Assembly: GCF_900182545.1 (NCBI RefSeq)
Contig: NZ_FXTJ01000002.1
Span: 62,001-126,000 of the forward strand
Length of the DNA: 64,000 nt
Direction: 5' to 3'
Origin: Geodermatophilus aquaeductus
Lineage (GTDB): Bacteria; Actinomycetota; Actinomycetes; Mycobacteriales; Geodermatophilaceae
Shown here piece by piece: positions 44,367-52,965 of this stretch (positions are counted from its first letter, which is position 1; each line of letters starts with the position of its first letter). The notes under the pieces are model-generated. The model was not told the DNA's origin. It did not search any database and saw nothing but the letters and a program-made list of their open reading frames with translations. The translations under genes were made by a program, and so were the position numbers.

Positions 44367-44963
44367 TCAGACGCTAGCCCCGGGGGACGACGGTCGGCGT
44401 CCCCACAGCACGGTGTCCAGCGCGGTCCCGGCGGGCGTCTCCCGGGGCACCGTGGCGAGCCGGTCGACCTCGAGCAGGTCGGCGACCGGGGCCAGCCGGC
44501 GCGGGCTGTGCAGGATCGCCGGGTCCTGCGGCCCGCCCACCCCGCGCGCGAGGTTGTCGACGTCGTGGCCGAGCAGCAGGAAGCGCCCGCCCGGCCGCAG
44601 CCAGCCCACCGCGCGGCGCAGCAGGTCGGTCATCGGCGGGTCCGGCAGGTGCAGGTAGGCGACGAGTACGAGGTCCTGCGAGCCCGGCGGCGCCGACCAC
44701 CCGGTCACGTCGGCGGTCACCCAGGTGACGGCGCCGGCGCCCGGCTGGGCACGCCCGCGGGCCAGGCCGGTGGCCGAGAAGTCGACGGCGGTCGCCCGCC
44801 AGCCGAGCCGGGCCAGCCACAGCGCGTGCCGTCCCTCCCCCGCGGCCACGTCGACGGCGTCACCCGGCGGGAGGTCCCACACCAGCGCGGCGACGAGCGG
44901 GTTGGGCTCCCCCGACCACTGCTGCCGCTCCGCGTAGCGCGCGTCCCAGTCCCCGGCCTGCAC
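44367..44963 (-). CDS. class I SAM-dependent methyltransferase (TehB-like)
   Basis: A 198-aa enzyme. It opens WDARYAERQQWSGEPNPLV, the TehB-like start, then motif I AVDVAAGEGRHALWLA, TAVDFSATGLARG and WLRPGGRFLLLGHD. The substrate is unclear (small molecules such as tellurite or thiol in relatives). GTG start. First gene of the small operon toward 43802; divergent from the GNAT gene. Confidence 0.87.
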   Translation of the reverse strand: MQAGDWDARYAERQQWSGEPNPLVAALVWDLPPGDAVDVAAGEGRHALWLARLGWRATAVDFSATGLARGRAQPGAGAVTWVTADVTGWSAPPGSQDLVLVAYLHLPDPPMTDLLRRAVGWLRPGGRFLLLGHDVDNLARGVGGPQDPAILHSPRRLAPVADLLEVDRLATVPRETPAGTALDTVLWGRRPSSPGASV

Positions 44964-45022
44964 GCGCAGCAGTCTCTCAGCGCCGGGGTGCGCGCGGCCG
45001 GGGCCGGGCCCAGGCTGGTCCG

Positions 45023-45553
45023 GTGCCCGCCGTCCGGCTCGTCCCCTTCCAGCCGGAGCACCTGCCCGCGGTGCTGCCCTGGTTCGACGACGCGGAGACG
45101 CAGCGCCGGCTGGGCGGGCGGGACTGGCCGGTGCGGGAGATGGCGCTGCGCACCACGCGGTGGACCGAGGAGTTCCGGGGACGGCGGGTGCTGCGCAGCC
45201 ACTCCTTCGTCGCGCTCGACGACGCCGACCGTCCGGTGGCCCAGATCGGCGGGGACGTCTACGACCGCTGGACGCTGTGGGACCCCGAGGCCGCGCGGGT
45301 GGTGCGGGTGTTCGACCACCGCACGATGGGCTCGGCCTACGTCGTCGCCCCGGCGTGCCGCGGGCACGGGTACGGCAGCGCGGCCCTGCGGGCGCTGGTC
45401 GCCGCTCCCGAGACCGCCGACGTCGAGCAGTTCGTCCTGGGCATCGAGCCGGACAACGCGGCGAGCCTGCGGGTGGCCGCGGCGGCGGGCTTCACCCCGC
45501 TGACCACCGAGCCCGACGCCGAGGACATGGTCTACGTGCACCTGCTGCGCTGA
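45023..45553 (+). CDS. GNAT-family N-acetyltransferase
   Basis: A 176-aa acetyltransferase. The acetyl-CoA loop is CRGHGYGSAALRALV; EQFVLGIEPDNAASLRVAAA forms the C-terminal strand and helix with the EPxNxxS pattern. Similar to RimI/RimL or antibiotic acetyltransferases. Substrate unknown. GTG start. Confidence 0.85.
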   Translation: MPAVRLVPFQPEHLPAVLPWFDDAETQRRLGGRDWPVREMALRTTRWTEEFRGRRVLRSHSFVALDDADRPVAQIGGDVYDRWTLWDPEAARVVRVFDHRTMGSAYVVAPACRGHGYGSAALRALVAAPETADVEQFVLGIEPDNAASLRVAAAAGFTPLTTEPDAEDMVYVHLLR

Positions 45554-45585
45554 CCCCGGAGCGCGCCGTACCGCAGGATGTGCCG

Positions 45586-46224
45586 GTGGCCGCACACGTC
45601 TCCGCGCCCGACGACCTCGTGCTCCACGGTCCCCGCGTCCTCGGGTTCGCCTCACCCGGCCGGATCGCGGACCGCTTCGGCCTCGACCGCGACGAGGTGG
45701 AGGACCGGCTGATCGAGTTCGCCGCCCGCGGCTGGGTGACCCACACCCGCTTCGCCGACACCGGCGGGTGGTCGCTGACCGAGGAGGGCCGGGCCGAGGA
45801 CGAGCGCCGGATGGCCGCGGAGCTGGAGCTCACCGGGGCGCGCGAGACGGTGGCGGAGGCCCACACGCGGTTCCTGCCGCTGAACAAGCGCTTCGGGAAG
45901 GTGTGCACCGACTGGCAGCTGCGGCCCACGCGCACGGAGCCGATGGCGGCCAACGACCACACCGACTGGCGGTGGGACGAGCGGGTCCTGCGCGCGCTGG
46001 CGACCCTCGGCCGCGACCTCGCCGCGGTGACCGACCCGCCGGCCCGCTGCCTGCAGCGCCTGGACGGCTACTCCGCCCGCTACCTCGCCGCGCTCGCCCG
46101 GGTCGACACCGGCGAGCGGCGCTGGGTGGACTCCCCGGAGGTCGACTCCTGCCACACGGTGTGGATCCAGCTGCACGAGGACCTGCTGGCCACGCTGGGG
46201 ATCGCCCGCGGCGCGGACGGCTGA
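45586..46224 (+). CDS. winged-helix-like conserved protein
   Basis: A 212-aa protein. The first 75 residues have a winged-helix pattern: LGFASPGRIADRFGLDRDEVEDRL, then a hairpin and WSLTEEGRAEDERR. The rest is helical with FLPLNKRFGKVCTDWQLRP, DWRWDERVLRALATLGRDL and a DSCHTVWIQLHEDLLATLG end. No known family identified. GTG at 45586 is seven bases after AGGA; an earlier GTG at 45580 adds two residues. Confidence 0.68.
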   Translation: MAAHVSAPDDLVLHGPRVLGFASPGRIADRFGLDRDEVEDRLIEFAARGWVTHTRFADTGGWSLTEEGRAEDERRMAAELELTGARETVAEAHTRFLPLNKRFGKVCTDWQLRPTRTEPMAANDHTDWRWDERVLRALATLGRDLAAVTDPPARCLQRLDGYSARYLAALARVDTGERRWVDSPEVDSCHTVWIQLHEDLLATLGIARGADG

Positions 46225-46253
46225 GCGTCGGTGGCGAGTGGCACGCTCGCGCC

Positions 46254-47321
46254 ATGACGACGGCGACGCCCCGGGAGGTCGCGCTGCTGCGCCTGGTGGC
46301 CCAGCGGGTGGCCGGCCCGCCGTTCCCGGACGCCGCGGCGGCGGTGCGCGGGCTGCTCGCCGTGCAGGGCCAGGACTGGCCGGGCGCGGTCACCTCGGTG
46401 GCGCTGCGCACCGCCGACCGCTCGCGCGCCGGCGTCGAGGCCGCGCTGGACGCCGGGGACGTCGTCCGGTCCTGGCCGATGCGCGGCACGCTGCACCTCA
46501 CCCCCGCCGAGGACCTGCCCTGGATGCTCGACCTGCTCGGCCCCCGGGTGCTGGCCGGTGCGGCCAAGCGACGGGCCGTCGTCGGGCTGACCGAGGACGA
46601 CCTCGAGCGCTCGCGCGCGGTCGCCGTCGCCGCGCTCACCGGCGGCCGGCGGCTCGGCCGGAAGGAGCTGCTGGCGGTCCTCGCCGACGGCGGCTGCGAC
46701 GTCGCGGGGCAGAAGGGCTACCACACGCTCTGGTACCTCTCCCAGACCGGGACGCTCGTGCTCGGCCCCGCCGAGGCCGGTGACCAGGCCTTCGTGCTGC
46801 TCGACGAGTGGGTGCCCGCGCCGCGGCGGCTGGACCGCGAGGAGGCGCTGGCGGAGCTGGCGCTGCGCTACTTCACCGGGCACGGGCCGGCCACGGTCGC
46901 CGACCTGGTGCGCTGGGCCGGCACTCCCGTCCGCGACGCCCGGGCCGGGCTGGCGGCCGTGCGGGACCGGCTCGCCGCGGTGGACGTCGACGGCACCGAG
47001 ATGCTCATGGACCCGGCCACCCCCGAACGGCTGGCCGCGTGCCGCGACGACGCCGAGGGGCTGCACCTGCTGCCCGGGTTCGACGAGGTCGTCCTCGGCT
47101 ACGCCGACCGCACGTGCACGGTGCCGGCGGAGCACGCCGACCGGATCGTGCCCGGCGGCAACGGCGTCTTCCGCCCCACCGTCGTCACCGGCGGGCGGGC
47201 GGTCGGCACCTGGCGGTGGTCGGGCAAGGGAGCGAGGCGGACGGTGACGGCCGAGCCGTTCGACGCCTTCCCCGACGGCGTCGCCGAGCGGGTGCCCGAC
47301 CTGGCCGCCGCCCTGCCCTGA
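46254..47321 (+). CDS. AlkX/AlkZ-type winged-helix DNA glycosylase-like protein
   Basis: A 355-aa HTH_42 protein. Family anchors: LLAVQGQDWPGA (a Gln-x-Gln variant of the QxD/QxQ catalytic motif), VVRSWPMRGTLHLT, and the C-terminal domain GGNGVFRPTVVTGGRAVGTWRW. Members such as YcaQ/AlkZ unhook interstrand crosslinks or remove alkylated bases; AlkX proteins are closely related actinobacterial forms. DNA repair role is inferred from the family. ATG start. Confidence 0.85.
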   Translation: MTTATPREVALLRLVAQRVAGPPFPDAAAAVRGLLAVQGQDWPGAVTSVALRTADRSRAGVEAALDAGDVVRSWPMRGTLHLTPAEDLPWMLDLLGPRVLAGAAKRRAVVGLTEDDLERSRAVAVAALTGGRRLGRKELLAVLADGGCDVAGQKGYHTLWYLSQTGTLVLGPAEAGDQAFVLLDEWVPAPRRLDREEALAELALRYFTGHGPATVADLVRWAGTPVRDARAGLAAVRDRLAAVDVDGTEMLMDPATPERLAACRDDAEGLHLLPGFDEVVLGYADRTCTVPAEHADRIVPGGNGVFRPTVVTGGRAVGTWRWSGKGARRTVTAEPFDAFPDGVAERVPDLAAALP

Positions 47322-47450
47322 GCCCGCCGTCCCCCGCCGCCCCTGGAGCTCTCCTCCGGCTCGTGAGGTGCTGCAGGACCCCACGAGCACGTGGTGGACC
47401 CCAGTGGCGGCGCGGTGGCCGGGCGCGTGGCACGGACGCAGGGTGGGGAC

Positions 47451-48422
47451 ATGGAGTACGTGCGCCTGGGCGCCACCGGCCTGGAGGTCTCGCGGATCTG
47501 CCTGGGGATGATGAGCTTCGGCGAGCCGGGGCGCGGGATGACGCCGTGGAGCCTGCCCGAGGACGAGGCGCTGCCGCTCATCCGCAAGGCGCTCGAGGCC
47601 GGCGTCACCTTCCTCGACACCGCCAACGTCTACTCGGCCGGCGGCAGCGAGGAGATCACCGGGCGGGCCATCCGGGAGTTCACCACCCGCGACGACGTCG
47701 TCCTGGCCACCAAGGTGCACGGCCGGATGCGCCCGGGCCCTAACGGCGGCGGGCTGTCGCGCGTGGCTGTCCTGCGCGAGCTCGAGGCCAGCCTGCGGCG
47801 GCTGCAGGTCGACCACGTCGACCTCTACCAGATCCACCGCTGGGACCCGGCCACGCCGATCGAGGAGACCCTCGAGGCGCTGGACGCGTGCGTGCGCAGC
47901 GGCAAGGTCCGGTACCTCGGCGCGAGCAGCATGTGGGCCTGGCAGTTCGGCAAGGCGCTGCACCTGGCCGGCGAGCACGGCTGGCACCGCTTCGTGTCGA
48001 TGCAGGACCACTACAACCTGCTCAACCGCGAGGAGGAGCGGGAGATGCTGCCGCTGTGCGCCGACCAGGGCATCGGCGTCGTCCCGTGGAGCCCGCTGGC
48101 CCGCGGCCGGCTCACCCGCGACTGGGAGGAGACGACGCACCGGTCGGAGAACGACGCGTTCGGCGGCCGCCTCTACGACGAACGCAGCGACCGCGCGATC
48201 GTGGAGCGGGTCGCCGAGGTGGCCCGCGAGCGCGGCGTCCCGCGGGCGCAGGTGGCGCTGGCCTGGCTGCTGGCCAAGCCGGTGGTGACCGCGCCGATCG
48301 TCGGGGTGACGAAGGCCGCCCACCTCGACGACGCCGTCGCCGCGGTCGGCCTGTCCCTCACCGACGACGAGGTCAGGCGTCTCGAGGAGCCGTACCGCCC
48401 GCACGCCGTCGTCGGCTTCTGA
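47451..48422 (+). CDS. aldo/keto reductase
   Basis: A 323-aa NADPH TIM-barrel oxidoreductase with a complete tetrad: Asp/Tyr in FLDTANVYSAGGSEEITG, Lys in VLATKVHGRMR and His in LYQIHRWDPATPIEETLEAL. Resembles YajO/IolS-like members. ATG at 47451 with GGGGAC; the longer frame is not supported. The last 50 bases overlap the convergent DUF2127 gene. Confidence 0.92.
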   Translation: MEYVRLGATGLEVSRICLGMMSFGEPGRGMTPWSLPEDEALPLIRKALEAGVTFLDTANVYSAGGSEEITGRAIREFTTRDDVVLATKVHGRMRPGPNGGGLSRVAVLRELEASLRRLQVDHVDLYQIHRWDPATPIEETLEALDACVRSGKVRYLGASSMWAWQFGKALHLAGEHGWHRFVSMQDHYNLLNREEEREMLPLCADQGIGVVPWSPLARGRLTRDWEETTHRSENDAFGGRLYDERSDRAIVERVAEVARERGVPRAQVALAWLLAKPVVTAPIVGVTKAAHLDDAVAAVGLSLTDDEVRRLEEPYRPHAVVGF

Positions 48423-48873
48423 GCCGCCGGTACTCGCGCAGCACGAGCACGACCACCACCAGGTCGAGCACGGCGGCGGCCCACATCGACCACGCGTCCC
48501 GGTCCACCGCCCGGTAGACCTCGAAGGCCCAGAACACCGCGAGGACGCCGGCGGCGACCGGGTAGGCGGGCAGCACCTCCCGCAGCAGGGCGACGACCAG
48601 GCCGAGCTTCACCAGGCCGTGCAGGGTCAGGTAGACGACGGCGAAGGTCCGGTCCCCACCGCTGAGCGCGGCCTCGCCGGCGGCGACGCGCTCGGCGAGG
48701 GCGCCGTGCGGGCTGCCCAGGAGGTGGTGCTCGACGACCCGGCGGGTGACCCCGTCCAGTGAGCGGGGACCCACGGCCAGCAGCGCCAGACCCGCGAGCA
48801 ACTCGACCGCGCCGTCGAGTCCCTTGAGGAACAGCGCGGCGCGCAGCAGCCGGTCGGTGGTCGTGCCGGGCAT
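48373..48873 (-). CDS. DUF2127 family membrane protein
   Basis: A 166-aa protein with four hydrophobic helices and the DUF2127 pattern FLKGLDGAVELLAGLALL, VVEHHLLGSPHG, VYLTLHGLVKLGLVVALLRE and the Arg-rich end. Function unknown. ATG at 48873. Overlaps the aldo/keto reductase 3' end by 50 bases. Confidence 0.83.
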   Translation of the reverse strand: MPGTTTDRLLRAALFLKGLDGAVELLAGLALLAVGPRSLDGVTRRVVEHHLLGSPHGALAERVAAGEAALSGGDRTFAVVYLTLHGLVKLGLVVALLREVLPAYPVAAGVLAVFWAFEVYRAVDRDAWSMWAAAVLDLVVVVLVLREYRRLRSRRRRAGGTAPRDA

Positions 48874-48923
48874 CGTCCCGGAGCCGGGCGGGGCGCGTCC
48901 AGGACCGGCAGGAGGATGGCGGC

Positions 48924-50429
48924 GTGCCCGCTGCCCCCTCCCGCACCCGCCGGGTGGGCACGCACCTGGTCGGCCCGCCGGTCCCCGCACTGTCGGCGCT
49001 GTGGCAGGGCGGCGGGCGGCGGGGCGTCACCGCCGCGGCCTGTCTCGCCCTCGCCCTGGCCACCGGCACCGCGCTCGGGCGCCCGGACCTCGGCTCCGCG
49101 GCCGCGCTGGCGTCGTTCACCGCGGTGTACGGGCACGCGCTGCCCTACCGACGGCGCGCGGCCGTGGTGGCCGCCGTCGGCGTCGTGCTCACGGGGAGCA
49201 GCACGCTCGGCGCGCTGGCCGGCCGGCACCCGGTCCCGCTGGTGCTCATCTGTGCCGGGCTCGCCGCCGCGGCGGCCGCGGCGAGCGTCGTCTGGCGGGT
49301 CGGCCCGCCCGGGCCCCTCGGGGTGGTGCTCGTGGCCGGCGGCTCCAGCGCCCTCGGCACCGCGCCGGGCGGGCTGGGCGGCCACGCCCTCGCCGCCGCG
49401 GCCGGGGCCGCGCTGGCCTGGGCCGGCTGCATGCTGCCGTGGCTGTGGGACCCGACCGGTCCCGAGCGGCGGGCGCTGGAGACGGCCGAGGCCCTGGCCG
49501 GCGGCAGCCCGGCCGGCGCGGCCCGGGCGGTGCGGCTGGCCGACGTCGCCGTCCGGGGCGGCAGCACCCGGGACGACGGCGGGCTGCGCACCCGCCTCGA
49601 CGAGCTGGAGCGGCGCTTCCTCGCCGCCCTGCCCGCCGCACCTCCGGAGGCACCGGCGCCCGCGTCCGCTCCTCCCCCACCGCCGGCGCGGTGGTGGCAC
49701 GCCCCCGCGGCGGCGACCGCGCTGCGGCTGGGCGCCGGGGCGGCCGCCGCCGGCCTGGCCGCCGTCGCGCTCGGGCTGGCCAGCCCCTACTGGGCGGCGA
49801 CCACGGCGGTCGCCGTGCTGCTGGGCACCGACGCCCGGGCGACCCGCGCCCGCGGGCTGCAGCGCGCGGTCGGCACCGCCGCGGGCGTGCTGGTCGCGGG
49901 GCTGCTCGTGGCGCTCGACCCGCCGGTGGCCGTGGCGATCGCCCTGGCCGCGGCGCTGCAGCTGGCCGTGGAGCTGCTGGTCGCCGCCCAGTACGTGCTC
50001 GCCGTCTCCTGCATCACGCCGCTGGCGCTGCTGCTGGTGCACCTCGGCAACCCCGGCGCGACCGCCGCGGACCTGGTGACCGAGCGGCTGGCCGAGACCG
50101 GCGTCGGCGTGGTCCTCGCCCTCGCCGTCGGCCTGGGGCTGCTGCCCCGGGCGGCGAGCCGGCGGCTGCCCGCCGCGGTGCGGGAGGTCACCGCCGCGGC
50201 GGCCGCCGGGGACGACCGGCGGCTGGGCGAGGCGCTCCCCCACCTGGCCGAGGTGTCGGCCGCCGCCCGCGCCGAGCTGCTGCCCACCCCGGCGGGAACC
50301 AGCCGGGTGCGCGCGGCCCGCGCGGTGGCCGACCTCGGCTGGGCGCTGCTCGGCGCCCGAGCCCGCGGCGACCACGCCGTGGCCGCGGAGCTGGCCCGGC
50401 GGCTCGCCGCGGATCAGCCGGCCAGCTGA
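48924..50429 (+). CDS. FUSC-family membrane protein (aromatic acid exporter-like)
   Basis: A 501-aa protein with two sets of transmembrane helices (about residues 33-160 and 270-405) enclosing a soluble linker with a heptad-like helical segment. The C-terminal set, SPYWAATTAVAVLLG through LAVSCITPLALLLVHLG, is the FUSC_2 domain found in p-hydroxybenzoate efflux proteins. GTG with AGGAGG at 9 bases. Its last 16 bases overlap the convergent substrate-binding protein gene. Confidence 0.86.
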   Translation: MPAAPSRTRRVGTHLVGPPVPALSALWQGGGRRGVTAAACLALALATGTALGRPDLGSAAALASFTAVYGHALPYRRRAAVVAAVGVVLTGSSTLGALAGRHPVPLVLICAGLAAAAAAASVVWRVGPPGPLGVVLVAGGSSALGTAPGGLGGHALAAAAGAALAWAGCMLPWLWDPTGPERRALETAEALAGGSPAGAARAVRLADVAVRGGSTRDDGGLRTRLDELERRFLAALPAAPPEAPAPASAPPPPPARWWHAPAAATALRLGAGAAAAGLAAVALGLASPYWAATTAVAVLLGTDARATRARGLQRAVGTAAGVLVAGLLVALDPPVAVAIALAAALQLAVELLVAAQYVLAVSCITPLALLLVHLGNPGATAADLVTERLAETGVGVVLALAVGLGLLPRAASRRLPAAVREVTAAAAAGDDRRLGEALPHLAEVSAAARAELLPTPAGTSRVRAARAVADLGWALLGARARGDHAVAAELARRLAADQPAS

Positions 50430-51388
50430 CCGGCCAGCTCCTCGAGGTCGTCGAGCACCAGCCCGGCGCCCAGCGGGCCGAGGCCGAGGAACCAGCGGTC
50501 GTCGTCGACGGCGACCGCCCGGCCCTCCGCGACCGCGGGGATCGACTGCCACAGCGGCCCGGCGGTGACCTGCTCGGCCGCCGTCGTGCCGTCGGCCCCG
50601 TAGGCACCGAAGAAGAGCAGGTCGCCGTCAGCGCGGGGGACCTCCTCGGGCGAGATCTCGACGAACGTCTCCTGCGTCCGCTGCACCTCCGGCCGGGCGA
50701 AGCCGACGTCGGCCAGCACCGAGCCGATGAACGAACCCTCGCCGTAGAGCCGCAGCACCGAGCCGTCGAGGAAGCGGGCGACGCTGACCTCGGTCTGCGC
50801 GGGGTCGCCGTAGAGGTCGCCGACCTCCTCGGCCCGCGCGGTGTAGTCGTCGAGGAGCCGCTGCGCCTCGTCCTCGCGGCCGAGCGCCTCGCCGGCCAGC
50901 AGCAGGTTCTCCTGCCAGCTCTCACCGATGCTCTCGGCGAACACCGTCGGGGCGATCTGGGTGAGCTGCTCGTAGACGTCGGCGTGCCGGACGGAGTTGG
51001 ACAGGATGAGGTCCGGCTCCAGGGCCGCGATGGCCTCCAGGTCGGGTTCGGCGATCGTGCCGGCGTCGCCGATGTCGGCCGGGTCGACGCCGGCGGCCGA
51101 CACGAAGCCGGGCAGCTCGTCGCTGACGTCGGTGCGGACGGCGCCCACCGGGGTGACGCCGAGGGCCAGCGTCGCGTCGAGCTCGCCGGTGTCCAGGACG
51201 ACGACCCGCTCGGGGACGCCGGTCACCTCCGTCTCCCCCATCGCGTGCTCGACCGTGCGGGCCTCCTCGGCGGGCGCGGCCTCCGCGGCCGGCTCGCTCT
51301 CCCCGCAGCCGCCCAGCGCCAGCACGCCGAGCACCGCACCCGTCACGACCGCAGGACCTCGCCGTCCCCAGAGCCGTCCCCAGACCAC
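50414..51388 (-). CDS. iron-siderophore ABC transporter substrate-binding lipoprotein
   Basis: A 324-aa FepB/FhuD-type (cluster 8) binding protein. Signal peptide ends in lipobox LALGGCGES with the lipid-modified Cys. The mature domain begins VERVVVLDTGELDATLALG, and continues with EPDLEAIAALEPDLILSN. It should capture ferric-siderophore at the cell surface; permease and ATPase genes are not adjacent. GTG at 51388 follows GGAGAGGAG. An IdeR-like box lies at 51437-51455. Confidence 0.9.
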   Translation of the reverse strand: MVWGRLWGRRGPAVVTGAVLGVLALGGCGESEPAAEAAPAEEARTVEHAMGETEVTGVPERVVVLDTGELDATLALGVTPVGAVRTDVSDELPGFVSAAGVDPADIGDAGTIAEPDLEAIAALEPDLILSNSVRHADVYEQLTQIAPTVFAESIGESWQENLLLAGEALGREDEAQRLLDDYTARAEEVGDLYGDPAQTEVSVARFLDGSVLRLYGEGSFIGSVLADVGFARPEVQRTQETFVEISPEEVPRADGDLLFFGAYGADGTTAAEQVTAGPLWQSIPAVAEGRAVAVDDDRWFLGLGPLGAGLVLDDLEELAGQLAG

Positions 51389-51436
51389 CGTGGCTCTCCT
51401 CTCCGGTCGCCGGACCACCCGGCGACCGGAGTCAAC

Positions 51437-51455
51437 TTAGGACAGCCTTCCCTGA
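51437..51455 (-). promoter_or_regulatory. IdeR/DtxR-like iron box upstream of the binding protein
   Basis: TTAGGACAGCCTTCCCTGA matches the 19-bp consensus TTAGGTTAGGCTAACCTAA at 13 positions. It lies about 50 bases upstream of the substrate-binding protein start, fitting iron-dependent repression. Confidence 0.6.
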
Positions 51456-51464
51456 CCGCAGACG

Positions 51465-51911
51465 TCAGCCCCGGCGCTCGACGAGGAACACGGGGATGAC
51501 CCGGTCGGTCTTCTGCTGGTACTCGGCGTAGGGCGGATAGGCGGCCACCGCGCGCTCCCACCACTCGGCCTTCTCCTCGCCGGTGATCTCCCGGGCGACG
51601 CCGTCCCACGGCTCGGGGCCGTCCTGCACGCTGACCTGGTCCGGGTACTTCCGCAGGTTGGCCACCCACGCGGGGTCCTTCGGCGCCCCGCCCTGCGAGC
51701 CGACCATCGCGTAGACGCCGTCCTTCTCCACCCGCATCAGCGGCTGCTTGCGGACCTTGCCCGTGGTGGCGCCGCGCGTGGTGAAGATGACGACCGGCAG
51801 GCCGGTGTCGAGCAGCGTGTTGGCCTCCCGGCCGCCGGTGGCCTCGTAGCGCTCGACCTGGTCGCGGACCCACTGCTGCGGACTGGGCTCGTATTCCCCC
51901 TCGACTGGCAT
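51465..51911 (-). CDS. Ddn-like F420-type deazaflavin oxidoreductase
   Basis: A 148-aa split beta-barrel protein of the nitroreductase/Ddn family. Family marks: PVVIFTTRGATTGKVRKQPL, VYAMVGSQGGAPKDPAW and AREITGEEKAEWWERAV. These proteins bind F420 and reduce diverse substrates in actinobacteria. ATG at 51911. Adjacent to an LLM-class F420-type gene. Confidence 0.88.
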   Translation of the reverse strand: MPVEGEYEPSPQQWVRDQVERYEATGGREANTLLDTGLPVVIFTTRGATTGKVRKQPLMRVEKDGVYAMVGSQGGAPKDPAWVANLRKYPDQVSVQDGPEPWDGVAREITGEEKAEWWERAVAAYPPYAEYQQKTDRVIPVFLVERRG

Positions 51912-51974
51912 GTCCCGACCGTAGGTGGGTCCGCGGACCCGCGCAGACCGGTGGGCCCGACGGCGACCCGGCAC

Positions 51975-52892
51975 TCACACCGATGTCCGCACCAGCGGGA
52001 CCACCCGCTCGCGCACCAGGCCGAGCTGGCGCACCGGCTCCCCGAGCGGCCACAGCAGGATCCGCTCGACACCGGCCGCCGCGAACGCGGCGAGGCGTTC
52101 GGCGCAGACCTCGGCCGGTCCGATCGGCAGCTGCCGCAGCGCCTCGACCGGACGGTCCAGCAGGGGCGCCAGGACGTCGGTGAGCACCCGCTCCGCGCCC
52201 GGCGCGTCCTCGCTGACGTGGACCCACGTCGTGGCGAGTGCGGTGGGCAGCGGCGGGTCGCCCGCGGGCCGCAGGCCGCGCAGCGTGCCGGAGCACGCGC
52301 GGAAGCGGTCGGGCGTCGTGTTGTACGCCGAGGCGATCCAGCCGTCCCCGAGACGGGCGACCCGGCGCAGGCCGGCGTCGCTGCCCCAGCTGGCCACCCA
52401 CACGGGGATGCCGCCCGGCCCGGCCGACCGCGGTTCCAGCCGCGGCCCGCCGGCGGGCCCCGCCGATGGCGCGCCCAGCAGGACGCGCAGCGCCCGCAGC
52501 GCCTCGTCGAAGCGGCGCCACCGGTCCTCGAACGGGACCCCGACGAGCGCGTGGTCGGCCCGGGAGCTGCCCGGCCCGACCCCCGCGACCAGGCGGCCAC
52601 CCGAGAGGACGTCGATCGCCGAGAGCGCCTTGGCCAGCACGGCCGGCCCGCGCAGCACCGGCAGGCTCACCGTCGTCGCCAGGGTCATCTCCCCGGACAC
52701 GTCGATGACCGCGGACAGCGCGGTCAGCCCGTCCAGCCACGGGCGGGCGAAGACGAGGTGGTCGTTCGCGCACAGCCAGGAGTACCCCAGCTCGGAGGCG
52801 GCCCGGGCGTAGTCCCTCAGCGCGGTCAGCGACCAGCCCTGGCCCAGGTCGGCGAGCGGCAGGTGGACGCCGTACTCCACGATGGCCACCAC
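51975..52892 (-). CDS. LLM-class flavin/F420-dependent oxidoreductase
   Basis: A 305-aa luciferase-like TIM-barrel enzyme. It starts VEYGVHLPLADLGQG and contains ELGYSWLCANDHLVFARP, DVLSGGRLVAGVGPG and PVWVASWGSDAGLRRVAR. In actinobacteria this class uses FMN or F420; the cofactor is not resolved here. Begins with tandem GTG codons. Precedes the Ddn-like gene. Confidence 0.88.
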   Translation of the reverse strand: MVAIVEYGVHLPLADLGQGWSLTALRDYARAASELGYSWLCANDHLVFARPWLDGLTALSAVIDVSGEMTLATTVSLPVLRGPAVLAKALSAIDVLSGGRLVAGVGPGSSRADHALVGVPFEDRWRRFDEALRALRVLLGAPSAGPAGGPRLEPRSAGPGGIPVWVASWGSDAGLRRVARLGDGWIASAYNTTPDRFRACSGTLRGLRPAGDPPLPTALATTWVHVSEDAPGAERVLTDVLAPLLDRPVEALRQLPIGPAEVCAERLAAFAAAGVERILLWPLGEPVRQLGLVRERVVPLVRTSV

Positions 52893-52965
52893 CCGTCGAC
52901 GACCCGGTCCGGCGGCTCCATGGTGCTCCGCCGCGCGCCCGGCGGGAGGTCCCGGCGCCCGCCGC

